DNA from: Larix sibirica
Lineage: Eukaryota; Streptophyta; Pinopsida; Pinales; Pinaceae
Reading direction: 5' to 3'
Length of the DNA: 26,181 bases
NCBI GenBank assembly: GCA_004151065.3
Contig: NWUY0300045425.1
Location: 5,692-31,872, forward strand
Below the pieces are notes generated by a model. It searched no databases, was not told the origin of the DNA, and saw nothing but the letters and a program-made list of their open reading frames with translations. The translations under genes and the position numbers were made by a program. Numbering within the stretch: the stretch's first letter is position 1; each line of letters begins with the position of its first letter. Below are positions 9,120-18,445 of this stretch, one piece after another.

Positions 9120-9334
9120 CCACCTTACCAAAACTTGATGGCTCTATTTGGCTCTAGCCAAAAGCATTTTTGGCCATTAGAGGGCAACGCCTTTGCTAGC
9201 ACACTATCAATGAAGTTCACATTTAGTGGAAGGATATGCAACCATAAGATACTACTTGGGAACTGTCTACCATTTTGTAGTAGTTTCCCTATCTCCAATA
9301 TCGAGGACAATGTTGTTTTTGAAGAGGGAGGGCA
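9120..9334 (+). pseudogene. Chromodomain remnant, element B
   Basis: After the integrase tail (SCLKKVVEQ, near 9076) the frame reads GSIWL, stop, PKAFLAIRGQRLC, stop, HTINEVHI, stop, WKDMQP, stop, DTTWELSTIL. This follows the chromodomain order I-L-x-x-R-x-R, I-x-E-x-L-I-x-W and A-T-W-E. The four stops lie where W, R, Q and E codons are common, consistent with point decay. Chromodomains of this class bind modified histone H3 tails and steer integration to heterochromatin (family knowledge). The polyprotein ends a few codons into the presumed LTR, in a second frame that reads NIEDNVVFEEGGHVM. Confidence 0.8.
9321..9332 (+). other. Polypurine tract of element B
   Basis: GAAGAGGGAGGG is an uninterrupted purine run, followed by CA and then TGTTATGG. 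It lies at the end of the pol frame exactly where Ty3/gypsy elements place the plus-strand primer. Confidence 0.7.
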
Positions 9335-10740
9335 TGTTATGGTCCTACCTTAACCCCCATTGACTCATAAATTCACCACCTAATATTCACCTGCAAATTG
9401 TTGCAAGGCATACTAAATATCTATGTGTATAATATGAATAATTAGGTGGGACCCCCTGAAAGCAAATATGATATCTCATTGGGTGAAGGAATATTGTGGT
9501 TAGATTTACATGGTTTTCCCATTTACTATGGTTTTTAGATTTGACATTCGACATGCTCATACTCTCCTTGTTTGAAATTGCAAATTATTTTGAAAAAGTC
9601 AAAGATGTGAAGTTAGTATGGTTTGGGTTGAATATTATGGTCTGGTTTGGGTTGAATATTATGGTCTCCACCAATGAGTTAATAAAAGCATGACATGTAT
9701 TTGGTGTTAACATTCAAAGTTGGTGGCCTTATATCCCACATGAATTATTTTGTTCTTATATTATGATGATATTGACCAAAGCTATTTGGTATACCTTGCT
9801 TTGTTTGGAAAATGATTGGTTACATTAAGGTTTGTTTTGGCATAAGCAAAGGTGATTTGGTGCGTTGCAAGCATTCAAATATATTTATGGGCCTTCATGT
9901 TTGACTTTGTAAAAGATGATATCATACCGCATATAAAACATTTATATATTAAATTGTAGTTCTCCATAAGTTTATGAAACTATATATTATAACCTATGGC
10001 TAGAAATGTTATACCAAGCATTGGATCGTCCTCACAAGTCTTCTTATCCTACCTACCTACAACGGTATCTTACTATGAATGTTGCCTTACCCTATCATGA
10101 CTTTATTCAAGTGTTATTACTATGGAAATCGGTTTGAATCCTATGCGAATCCTATGATATTATTTGGTGAATGATAAGGGTTATTTCGTGAAAGATGGTG
10201 GACTTGTTATGTATCATATGCATTAAACAAATGCAATGATTGGAACCTAAACTTAGAGATATGACATGCTTTTTCCATAAATGAGATTAGCTGTCAGCAT
10301 TTGAAAAACGCGATTTTTGGATTGTGGAATGTTGACATGGCAGGTTGATTTTGTATAATATGAGCTGTCGCATTGGTTGACAGGTTTTGTGCTTCAAAAG
10401 GTGGTTAAATGTGGTATATGGTTGATATGTTGCATGCCCCCAACATTGAATGCTAGAGTAAGTGGGGTGTTAATGGTAAAATTCTTGATTTTTCACCCAT
10501 ATGCGGCTCATTTTTACTGTTTGTTTCAAGGAATTGTGCTACCACCAACTTGTAGCGTGCATTGAAAGGTTTGTAAACTGCTTTGACTATTCATTTCAAG
10601 AGGTTTTTGAGCGTTGAAAAGTATGTAGATTGACAAATATGTTTCTATATCAAATGTTGAGGTTTGCAAAGTAATTTATTCTTGGTTGTGTTCGAGATTG
10701 CATTATGTTTGCATTAGCCTAGTAGGATTCAAGAATGTTG
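9335..10740 (+). other. Probable 3' LTR of element B, right end undefined
   Basis: The putative LTR begins TGTTATGGTCCTACC directly after the polypurine tract, and the pol frame stops 15 bases inside it, as is common in this group. No matching upstream copy exists in the window, so the right edge and the target duplication cannot be set. 10740 is an outer limit, chosen because a different LTR family is recognisable soon after. No coding frame above 65 codons looks real here. The short open frames at 9496-9693 and 10377-10565 have no recognised motif. Confidence 0.45.
9619..9666 (+). repeat. Exact 24-bp tandem duplication
   Basis: TGGTTTGGGTTGAATATTAT followed by GGTC occurs at 9619-9642 and immediately again at 9643-9666 with no mismatch. 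It lies inside the presumed LTR of element B. Exact identity in otherwise decayed DNA points to a recent duplication. Confidence 0.95.
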
Positions 10741-10859
10741 GTATAATGACTTCTATCCTTTCAATCAACAACCCCTATTAGATAGCTCGTTGATAGTTAT
10801 TCAATGTAAAATGGTCTCTTTATTAATTAAGATCCACTAGATGGTTGATCCTCTTTAAT

Positions 10860-11110
10860 AGTGGGACCACAGGTAGTTAGGATCTTTGCTATTGATGCAC
10901 TATGATCAAGGTTGGTTAATATTATCAATGAATGTTATTGTATTTGGAGCTCTCTTCGTAAGATATTTCCCCCTCTAAGAGGCAAGTGAACATTGCTCCC
11001 TCTTTTGGACATTATCAATACAAGGGTTCTTTCCTAGGTTCTGTCTATTTCTCTCACATGAGTTTCATGTTTAGCTGTGGTGCTCTATCACATTTTGTTA
11101 TTTTTCTTTA
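10860..11110 (+). mobile_element. LTR 3' part and decayed primer site, family X copy 1
   Basis: The segment shares, in order, GGACCACA..AGTTAGG, TTGTATTTGGAGCT, a TCT/CTTG..AGAGG block and AAGTGAACAT with 13090-13330. The alignment continues into a decayed primer site: GTGGTGCTCTATCACATTTT (11077-11096) corresponds to GTGGTATCCGAGATCCTTTT in the second copy. It is therefore the R/U5 end of an LTR plus the start of an internal region. The left end is not defined. Confidence 0.6.
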
Positions 11111-11381
11111 TAATTCTAAGGTTAGTCACATTAATACGATTGAGGTGTTTTTGGTACAAAGAGGTCACAAGAGTGTAGGATTTGATGTGATTTCCAATAG
11201 AGAAAGTATTAGAAGAATCCATGTGGGGCATGTGAGAGGACTTGTAGCTAAATTCTCAATAGAAGGTAATTTGATCGAAATTCATGGTCATGAAAATGAT
11301 TCAATATTGAGGTCACCATTGATAGAACCTTTAAGGTTTAGGATGAATCATTTTCTTAATAAGAATCCTATTGATGCATAG
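10986..11381 (+). other. 131-codon open frame across LTR and leader, unknown
   Basis: The longest plus-strand open frame of this region (GTG start) begins inside the LTR, crosses the primer site and runs into the internal region. Its first half is therefore non-coding LTR read through. The second half (VLVQRGHKSVGFDVISNR, then KFSIEGNLIEIHGH) looks more protein-like and could be the start of a gag-like frame, but I recognise no family motif. It is most likely not a gene in its present form. Confidence 0.2.
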
Positions 11382-11904
11382 AACCGATTAGGGGTGCTAT
11401 CAGGCTTGACCATTGATAAGAGACTCTAGGAATTTATTTCATTGTCATCGATAGATGGAAGGTGAATCCTAGTGGGAAAATACTATCTATGCATGGGATC
11501 ATCACTGAGTATCAATATTGGAAGAATCCATTCATGGGACAATTCTCGGCACTTATGGAAAGTGATTGATGCAATTAAAATGCTAAGATAGACCTGGCAA
11601 AGTAGATTGATCGACTAAAGTTGGATTGTGAACTTGGAATGCTATATGCATTTTTGGTTTGTAATAAGATCAACACAAAAGTGGTAGTTTTAATCACAAG
11701 GAGACACCTTGAGGTCCGACAACTATATAGCCTTTCGGTGTAATAGACATGCCCATTTTGTCCATCGAAAGGATGAACACGACAATTATAGAATCACACA
11801 ACCAAAATTGTCATCCACAAGTGAATGTAGGAAACTCACCTACCACAGTAACTCACATTAAAATGTGACAACTCATCCTTGTATTAAGAATAGAATGTGT
11901 TCCA

Positions 11905-12590
11905 TTGTGCATAATGATATCAACAAGAGCTTGGAGTGCACAATGAATATGATTTAGGGAATGAACTAGGGTTTGATGGTGGAACTGTGGTTTAATGAAG
12001 GGTTTCAATTTAGTAAAACCTAGGTAGTTATGAAAAAATTAATGGGGATCTTTTACATTGAAAAGGTCATTGATGATTATAAACGGTATAAGACAATTGT
12101 TGAAACAAAGTAGCTAATGTAGGTTGATATACCAATACTATTTGGAATTTATCATCTCTCATGTATCCCTAGGGAAGAAATCACCTTGATTTGATACATG
12201 AGGTGGCTTATCTCTATGTTCCCAAAGAGAAAACAATCATTAATTTAAAAGCCAAACTACCATACCCATTAGTACAATGATGATTGTTTAAGTCTTTAGG
12301 ATCCCAAATGGAAGCAAAGTTTGGAAGAAGAAAAAAATGAGGGCTTGAATAAACCAAAGCACCACTTTTATGAATGGTCATTGCCTATGATATGGACAAC
12401 AGAGGAAGTCAGAGAGACCTATGACATCAAGCACCTGCAAATCGAGATATGCCAAGTGACCATGTAGATGCTCAACATGATTTTTGGAAGGACGGTTGCT
12501 TCTACTTAGTTGAAGGAGCATTGTGGGTTATTTGGTACAAGGATGTGCGAAATGGACTTAACCAACACACTAGAGTTGCTAGTGTAGACA
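11905..12590 (+). pseudogene. Decayed reading frame of unknown identity
   Basis: One frame stays coherent for more than 200 codons if about ten stops are read through. Blocks are MVELWFNEGFQFSKT, MKKLMGIFYIEKVIDDYKRY, VDIPILFGIYHLSCIPREEI, KPKHHFYEWSLPMIWTTEEV, RETYDIKHLQIEICQVT and MLNMIFGRTVAST. The stops are mainly TAG and TGA, which one C-to-T or G-to-A change makes from CAG, CGA or TGG. The last part is amphipathic and helix-like. It lies between two LTR segments of family X, so it may be part of that family's internal region. No standard Gag, protease, RT or integrase motif is visible. Confidence 0.4.
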
Positions 12591-13089
12591 CAAAATAAAA
12601 GGTTACAAATGTGTTAGTGATCAAATATAAGTTAATTACTTTCCTTGGTATGAAATAATAGAATTATAGAAACAATTGAAGACTCTTCTTCATGAACCGA
12701 TTATTGTTGTGGTGCAAATAAAATGTGATCCATGTGAAGGAGCCTCATTACAAACTTATAGGCAATGAAAATTAACAAATTAACAAATTAACAATACAAA
12801 TTTCTCAAGACATTAGTAGGTTAGCATTTAATCCAATGAAAATATATGTAAACCATTAAAATGCACATTTAATGGGGAAATCAAACCGAATACTTTGCAT
12901 AAATGAAAAGTGGAAAAGAATATTACAAAGAGGAACAATGTCACATAGAATGGGTTGTGTAGATGGCCTTCAAGCTCTTTTGTCAGGAGGGTTCTACCCT
13001 CTTTGAGGCCCTCTCTTTGAATTGTTGTTAGCTAGAAGAAAGTATATCGTTAATGAAGAACACAAATTATTAATGCCAATCGTATATTA

Positions 13090-13300
13090 GGACCACAAGA
13101 AGTTAGGCCTTTGTCTATTGAAGCATTATATAAAGAGTTGTAATTTATGTGATGTCAGTCAAGAATTGTCATTGTATTTGGAGCTTTGCTCTTGGAGGTT
13201 GCTCCCTTGAAGAGGTAAGTGAACATAGCTATCTATTTTATCTCTTCTCTCTTGTGTTTTTCTATCTTTTCTATGAATTTCTAGGTATAAGTATATTACA
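13090..13300 (+). mobile_element. 5' LTR end, family X copy 2
   Basis: The segment begins near TAGGACCACAAGAAGTTAGG and holds a TATATAAAG box (about 13126). It shares TTGTATTTGGAGCT and AAGTGAACAT with copy 1, and ends TATTACA at 13300, the CA end typical of an LTR. A primer binding site follows immediately. Its left end is not defined. No gene is present: the overlapping open frame at 13149-13502 is hydrophobic low-complexity translation. Confidence 0.65.
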
Positions 13301-13302
13301 AG

Positions 13303-13314
13303 TGGTATCCGAGA
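13303..13314 (+). other. Primer binding site (initiator tRNA-Met type)
   Basis: TGGTATCCGAGA differs by one base from the first twelve bases of the plant initiator tRNA-Met primer site (TGGTATCAGAGC-type) over its first ten positions. It lies two bases after an LTR end in CA. The spacing and flank (TTACAAGTGGTATC) are typical of plant copia elements, so minus-strand DNA synthesis would have started here. Confidence 0.75.
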
Positions 13315-13358
13315 TCCTTTTTGTTCTAAAATGGAATAATTTTTTAAAACTAGGGTTT

Positions 13359-13704
13359 GACTTTTTCAAACGAGTCATCTTGGCATTTTTGCTCCTTATT
13401 TTTTTTCTTTTATGTGAAGTTTCAGGGTCTAATTTTTTTAGAGTACAAAAAAGATATACAAAAGTAACTTGTGTCAAAATTTTAGTTTTTGGGTCATTAT
13501 AATTTCAAAGATACACTCTTTGTATGTTCAGCTTTGTCACTGATCTAGAAGACTCCTTTAAACAAGTTATCTCTGCATTTTCGCTCCAATTTTTTTCTAC
13601 AAGGTTTCAGGGTTTGAAATTTTCAAGTTAAAGAGAGGATGCACAAAGGTAACATTTTTCAATTCATATTTTTGGTCACTACACATTCATAGATCCACTC
13701 TGTT
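13359..13704 (+). repeat. Imperfect leader duplication, unit about 190 bp
   Basis: Copy one (13359-13522) and copy two (13551-13704) share, in order, GACT.CTTT.AAAC.AGT.ATCT, GCATTTT.GCTCC, GTTTCAGGGT, AAAGTAAC or AAGGTAAC, TTTTTGGTCA and AGAT.CACTCT. The period is about 192 bp. A degraded third start may lie near 13734. The repeat occupies the untranslated leader after the primer site of family X copy 2. Confidence 0.75.
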
Positions 13705-13883
13705 GAAGTTGCAAATTTTGAATGGCCCAAAAAATATCATTAAACAGGTGTTATGGGTAAAACTGTTATATTTGAAGTTTTAAAAATCATAATTGAGTGC
13801 TGCTATTTGATTGGAAAGAAGATAAACCAAAGCATTTTTGGTAAGAACTTCATATTCAGAACTGAAAAAGTGGACGCATGGTA

Positions 13884-14480
13884 TGTTAGGAATAAGATCA
13901 CAAAGCAATAAAAATAAAATGAATGCGGAAATAAAACACAAAAGAGCACAATACATGAGAGTCACCAACAGACGTGGTTCATCCTACATGGGCTACATCC
14001 ACAGATAAACACACAGTTCTTCATTTATTATGTCCAACAAAATGAAGGGATAAAACCCATAGTACATCCGTTGCAACCTCCCCTTCACCCTCTTACAACC
14101 TCTCTCACACTCACTACACGGTAATAATATAATGCCCTCTTAAAATATGGTTGCCTTCTAAGGGAAAAATGCACCAACATAAATTCTACCGTCTGATCTG
14201 TGACCTAATGATGAGCGATCTAGATTGACTACACAATTACAATATTTTACAAGGCATATTTTTTTTATTTCTCTTCAAAGGTTTTCATCGCCCACGTTGG
14301 ACCCCCCGGTGACAATAGTGGGGGTGGGGAGCCCTCCCACCCCCTGGTTAGGAACTAGAATCCAAAACAAAACTAAAACAAGACCTATAAATCAAGAAGA
14401 TAATCAGGCTCCACAACCAACAACTCATTGGCAAACTTTCGATATCATTTCTCTTGAATTGCTTAGTTGATTGGGGTTGA
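13884..14480. mobile_element. Possible antisense LTR or small LTR element fragment
   Basis: The segment begins TGTTAGGAAT and is richer in G+C than its flanks. Near 13972 it holds ACGTGGTTCATCCTACATGG followed by GCTACATCCAC, a paired motif I associate with LTRs of plant copia or TRIM elements. GTTAGGAA recurs at 13885 and 14347. Neither the other terminus nor a target duplication can be shown. The 81-codon open frame at 14225-14470 has no recognised domain. Confidence 0.35.
14320..14344. other. GC-rich hairpin
   Basis: GGGGGTGGG (14320-14328) pairs perfectly with CCCACCCCC (14336-14344) around a 7-base loop. It stands out in AT-rich DNA. It could act in RNA folding or termination of the host repeat, but no adjacent gene supports a terminator call. 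Confidence 0.85.
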
Positions 14481-15583
14481 TAAGAAGTGAAATATAGTTC
14501 AATCTTCCTATTGTTTTATCATATTGTAATTATGATTACATAGTTTAAACTTTGTTTTAGTACAGTTTCCAATTTTTTTTAGTTGTTCGAGGAACTTCTC
14601 ACATATATTTTATTATAAAAACAATGTTTCCCTTTTCTATAATTCATACATGTACTAATCATTATTTGATATTTAGGTCATTACTCAAGCATGTTATTAT
14701 TAATGTTTATATAAATATGTTAGTAGTTACTCTTCATATGCATTATGTATGGCTCAAACTTATACTCTTTCTTGAGTAGCTAGGCCATTAGAGGTATTAT
14801 GCTTATTTTATTTTTATTATTTTTCTAAGAAAATAATTACATAATAGTTAAAATATTAAAATAATAGTTGTGAATTTTGGAGAGGAAGAAAGAAAATGAT
14901 TTTTTTCCCTCACATTTTAAACTTATTTCCTTATAGGTTTACTCAAATTTAGAGTATAGGAACCCATTATATGCATAATTTAAATGATGCATCCAACAAC
15001 TATATGTTGATGCTCAAAATGACACAGATTGGGAAACAACATTGTAAACACCCTTGGAGGACTATTCAAGGGGAGGATGGGGATGGAAGCCCATGATGCA
15101 TTTAGAGCCCTCAGATAGATAGGATTCAAATGATCGATCAATGGAGTTAAACACATCAAAGTTTAAAAGTGTGATATTATATGTGCTATTAAATGCGAGA
15201 ACACTTTCAAAAAAGGAATGTTAGTCCACTAAGCAAACTAAATGCATCATATCGAGCCATGCATGCACTAATTTCTAGAAATGAAATTAATTTACTAATT
15301 AATTGATGAGAATAAATTAATGCAAAATATATACAAAAAAGACAATGTGTGATGCAATTAATTATCTAAGAAAAGAAAGCTTTAGTAGTTAGTATGAAAT
15401 TGCATGGGTAATTAAAACTACTATGACACATTTGTAAAATTAAATAGCTATTTACAATGTGTGGTTAATATTATGCAATTTTGTTTAATTTCAGAATTTT
15501 TAAATAAGTTCAAAAGTCTAATTTCAATTAATGAACTAATTTATGCTAAACAAAGAAGAAACTTAGTGTTTTGGTTGGGTGTA
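14481..15583. other. AT-rich DNA, nothing recognised
   Basis: No open frame above 60 codons, tandem array or domain is visible. The DNA is AT-rich with many TAATTA-like words, especially at 15280-15500. It is the left-hand target side of the small LTR element at 15584. Its last five bases, GTGTA, are the target-site duplication. Confidence 0.5.
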
Positions 15584-15805
15584 TGTTAAGTGTGGAGTCT
15601 TCTAACCAGCATTCAAGAATAACATAATGAACACACAATAAACCAAGAAGAACAGATGTGGGAAGAATGTTCAACCAAATATATTCATTTTACAATGGTT
15701 TATTTATACATCAAAGATATGGTTGGAGCAGTTAAGCATCTGCTCCAACCGCTATTAGTTAATTTCACTAATGATGATAGTTAGGATGCGAAGGTCCCCT
15801 CAACA
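15584..15805 (-). repeat. 3' LTR of the small element
   Basis: This 222-bp LTR is the downstream LTR in element orientation (minus strand). Its inner edge carries the purine tract at 15806-15819. On the minus strand it contains the TATAAATAA box (about 15710) and ends CTTAACA at 15584, next to GTGTA. Confidence 0.92.
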
Positions 15806-15819
15806 TCTCCCCCACCAAC
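15806..15819 (-). other. Polypurine tract of the small element
   Basis: The plus strand TCTCCCCCACCAAC gives GTTGGTGGGGGAGA on the minus strand, immediately before the LTR start TGTTGAGGGG. This is the main evidence for the element's orientation. Confidence 0.75.
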
Positions 15820-15907
15820 AAAGCCTTTCTTCGTCCCGAAGAAAACAAGAGAAACCATCAATTGTGATTTATTTATCCTTCGTCAGCAATCTGGTAGTGG
15901 TTAATCG

Positions 15908-16021
15908 AGCCTCACCCTTTCACCTTTCTTTCGGCATTCATCTCCATCGGTCCAGGAACTACGNAGCCTCACCCTTTCACCTTCCTATCGACATTCATAT
16001 CCATTGGTCCAAGAACTACAA
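15908..16021. repeat. Tandem duplication, 57-bp unit, two copies
   Basis: AGCCTCACCCTTTCACCTT starts both copies (15908 and 15965), and each runs on through GACATTCAT-like and GGTCCA.GAACTAC blocks. Several substitutions separate them, and an N lies at 15964. A plus-strand open frame of 136 codons (15771-16181) spans the pair, starting in the LTR. It runs antisense to the element and is not considered a gene. Confidence 0.9.
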
Positions 16022-16259
16022 GGGCTTTCACTCTCTACCTTTATACCATCTCACCAACTGCCTTCAAACTTCTGAACTCACACTCAAGAGATGCTTTTGT
16101 ATTTCAGCACCGGGGGGAGTTTTGTCGTCATCTTTATCATTAAGCTCTTTTATGTGTGTTTGTTTGATGTCTTCTGCTTGAATGTGGTCTTCATCAATAG
16201 CTTATGTTGTGAGAGTGAAAAAATTCCTGCAAAATGGTATGGTGCCTGCTCATGTGCAC

Positions 16260-18070
16260 GATCTTGGTCGAGGTCGACTACTTTAGACCCAACGGACTTG
16301 ACTCAACATGACTTACTAAGTGAGCTAGAGACCTACTTGATTTACAATTGTGGAGGGGATCGCCTGCCTCAAAAAGAGACTCACGTTTAACCCCCTTATG
16401 ACTTCAAAAAGACTTTATGAATATACATGATTCAATAGACTTGAGCAACCCTTCATAAAATTTTACAACTTCGACCACCGAACACAATATCGACCAATTG
16501 GGTATCAACCATGTTTTTACAATCATCGATCAACTCAGCTACTTTTTTACTTAGCTCGTCTTGAGGACCGACCAAAATAAGAATACGAACCAAACAAATA
16601 TATCAACCACATTAAAGGAGTTGATCTTCGACTAGTTTTCAAAAACCCAACTTCTTTTACAAAATAATGACCACTTTTAAAAACTCGACCAAAATAGTCG
16701 ACCAAACAGACCTAAATGCTAAGCATCAACCACAACTAGGTCTAGACTTCAGGTCGACCAAAATGAACTTCGACCAAACATTTAACATCTAATACCGTCG
16801 ATGTACGACCAAATATTACCTCGACCATATTTTCAAAAGACCGTATTACAAGTAATATCAAGTTTTAAAATATACCACGAACATAAAGCATTATTTCGAT
16901 GATTCGATGGTCTTTTGATTGAGCACACTCGTTCGCTTGTTCGACAACAATATAGTCTTTAATTTATTTCATGGTCACTTGCATTGGTCGACATCCTACT
17001 AGTCGACAACAGACTTCAATCGACGGTCTTCTCGAACCGATGACTGCATACTTTAAAAAAAAATATTGAGCATTTGATACGCATTCCTGTAGCGGTCGAC
17101 TGATATCTTCTAGTGACCAAATTTGATTTCTAGCAAATGGTAATGAACAAAATTTTGATATATTTTAGCGGTCGTCAACTTCCTGCAGCAACTCGTCCAT
17201 CCCATCGACAGATTCATAAATTTATATGCACAGTTTGATATATGGGCTATTCAACAATTCTCTACACATGGTCGATAGACCCATAATATCGATTGACCCA
17301 GTTATCACACGAGTGGCCACGACGGTGGACAGACTACTCTGGTCGATATCTACAACAGATAATTACTGGTCAGCAAGTCGACTGTCAGTTGGTAAATATA
17401 ATGGATGACCACGTTGGTCGAATGGCAGTGTATGTAATCCTTTGGTCAGTAAACTTATAATTTTAGATCAGTTAATCGTTGGTACATAATATTCCACACA
17501 CAGATAGCTTTCTTGGATGCAGCAGAATAAGTAATATCCATTAAAAAAACATATCAACCAAATTATAGAGACTTTGCAACGATCACATCAACCGAGATGA
17601 AGGGTCAAATATAAAGGATTCCAGTCGACCAAATAACATCTTAATTCTTCCTTTGTCGATCAAAAACTCAACTTAACTCAAGCATGATGATTCACATGAG
17701 CATCGACTCAAGACTCTTATCCTTCGTGTAACATATAGTAAATATAGCATAAAGAATTTTTCATTGGAAGTTTATCACCAAGTCGACAACAAAATTCAAA
17801 AAAATATAGCTACCAACCAATTTATAATTCAGGTGGCCGACGTCGCTGAACCAACATAAGTATTTGTTCAATCTTCTTTGGTATTCAGAAAGCAGACTTG
17901 TAGTATAACACGAACGTCTCACCAAATATTGCAGGCTTCTTTTACTTGCAGGTTCTTGGCATGTTGCAGTCGGCACAGTGTAGTCGAAAACGACAAACTA
18001 CTATTCAATCAACGCTCAAGTCGACAGCCTTGGTCGATATCAATGCTCAGGTCAGTAATCTTCAACTTAA
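16260..18070. repeat. Dispersed TCGACCAAA-like motif cluster
   Basis: By hand count about 34 TCGA tetramers fall in this 1.8-kb interior, against roughly six expected from base composition. The fullest form, TCGACCAAA, clusters at 16471-16830. Close pairs there are 19, 13, 16 and 16 bp apart (starts 16471/16490, 16685/16698, 16754/16770, 16805/16821). Further right the motif appears mostly as GGTCGA or GTCGACAA, in both orientations. The spacings change reading frame, so it is not a peptide repeat. No longer unit is shared, so it is not an ordinary tandem repeat. Confidence 0.8.
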
Positions 18071-18220
18071 GTATTCGATAGGCAGGTTCAGAACGAGCAG
18101 TCTTTAACATTTTCCTTGTAGGTTTCTTCTACCTCACACTTCAATATTTTTGGGTTGGAACCAGTCCCCATCCGCTGCTGCTGTCACCTAGACCAAATGG
18201 AGATCGGCAACAGAGCAAGA

Positions 18221-18445
18221 TGTTAAGTGTGGAGTCTTCTAACCAGCATTCAATAATAGCATAATGAACACACCGTAAACCAAGAAGAACATATGTGGGA
18301 AGAACATTCAACCAAATATATTCATGCTACAATGGTTTATTTATGCATCAAAGATATGGTTGGAGTAGTTATGTATCTTCTCCAATTGCTATTAGTTAAT
18401 TGCACTAATGATGATGATAGTTAGGACGTGAAGGTCCCCTCAACA
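18221..18445 (-). repeat. 5' LTR of the small element
   Basis: This 225-bp LTR is upstream in element orientation and would have supplied the promoter. It is about 91 percent identical to the other LTR. It differs by one extra ATG in a GATGATGATAG run and by A/G and C/T changes. On the plus strand it is bounded by AAGA on the left and by the target duplication GTGTA on the right. Confidence 0.92.

Larger units (their letters stand above)
5455..9334 (+). mobile_element. Element B: decayed Ty3/gypsy chromovirus
   Basis: Domains run in order on the plus strand: gag C-terminal half (5455-5660), zinc knuckle (5791-5870), protease (6085-6400), RT (6740-7390), RNase H (7395-7900), integrase (8030-8990) and chromodomain (9120-9320). 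A purine tract and a probable 3' LTR start follow. A C-terminal chromodomain after integrase defines the chromovirus branch of Ty3/gypsy. The exact plant lineage (Tekay, Reina, Galadriel, CRM) cannot be settled by eye. Stops, frameshifts and lost catalytic residues show it is non-functional. The 5' LTR and the start of gag are missing. Confidence 0.9.
15584..18445 (-). mobile_element. Complete non-autonomous LTR element (TRIM/LARD-like)
   Basis: Two direct LTRs (15584-15805 and 18221-18445) bound a 2,415-bp interior, flanked on both sides by the same five bases GTGTA (15579-15583, 18446-18450). Both LTRs start TGTTAAG and end TCAACA on the plus strand. Read on the minus strand, a purine-rich tract (GTTGGTGGGGGAGA) directly precedes TGTTGAGGGG, and the LTR has a TATAAATAA box, so the element points left. 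No gag or pol motif is found, so it must have moved by borrowed proteins. No standard initiator tRNA-Met primer site is seen next to the 18221 LTR. The LTRs differ at about 19 positions plus one 3-bp indel by hand alignment, roughly 9 percent. Confidence 0.92.

Noticed and set aside
9093-9353. 86-codon plus-strand frame at the element B end as a separate gene
   Set aside because: Its first part is an alternate frame of the chromodomain. Only its tail (NIEDNVVFEEGGHVM) is the true pol end after a frameshift.
13149-13502. 117-codon plus-strand hydrophobic frame
   Set aside because: It begins in an LTR, crosses the primer site and enters a T-rich leader, so the hydrophobic residues come from T-rich DNA.
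15771-16390. Two overlapping plus-strand frames (136 and 99 codons) in the small LTR element
   Set aside because: They start in or near the LTR, run antisense to the element, include a duplicated 57-bp block and have no recognisable domain.
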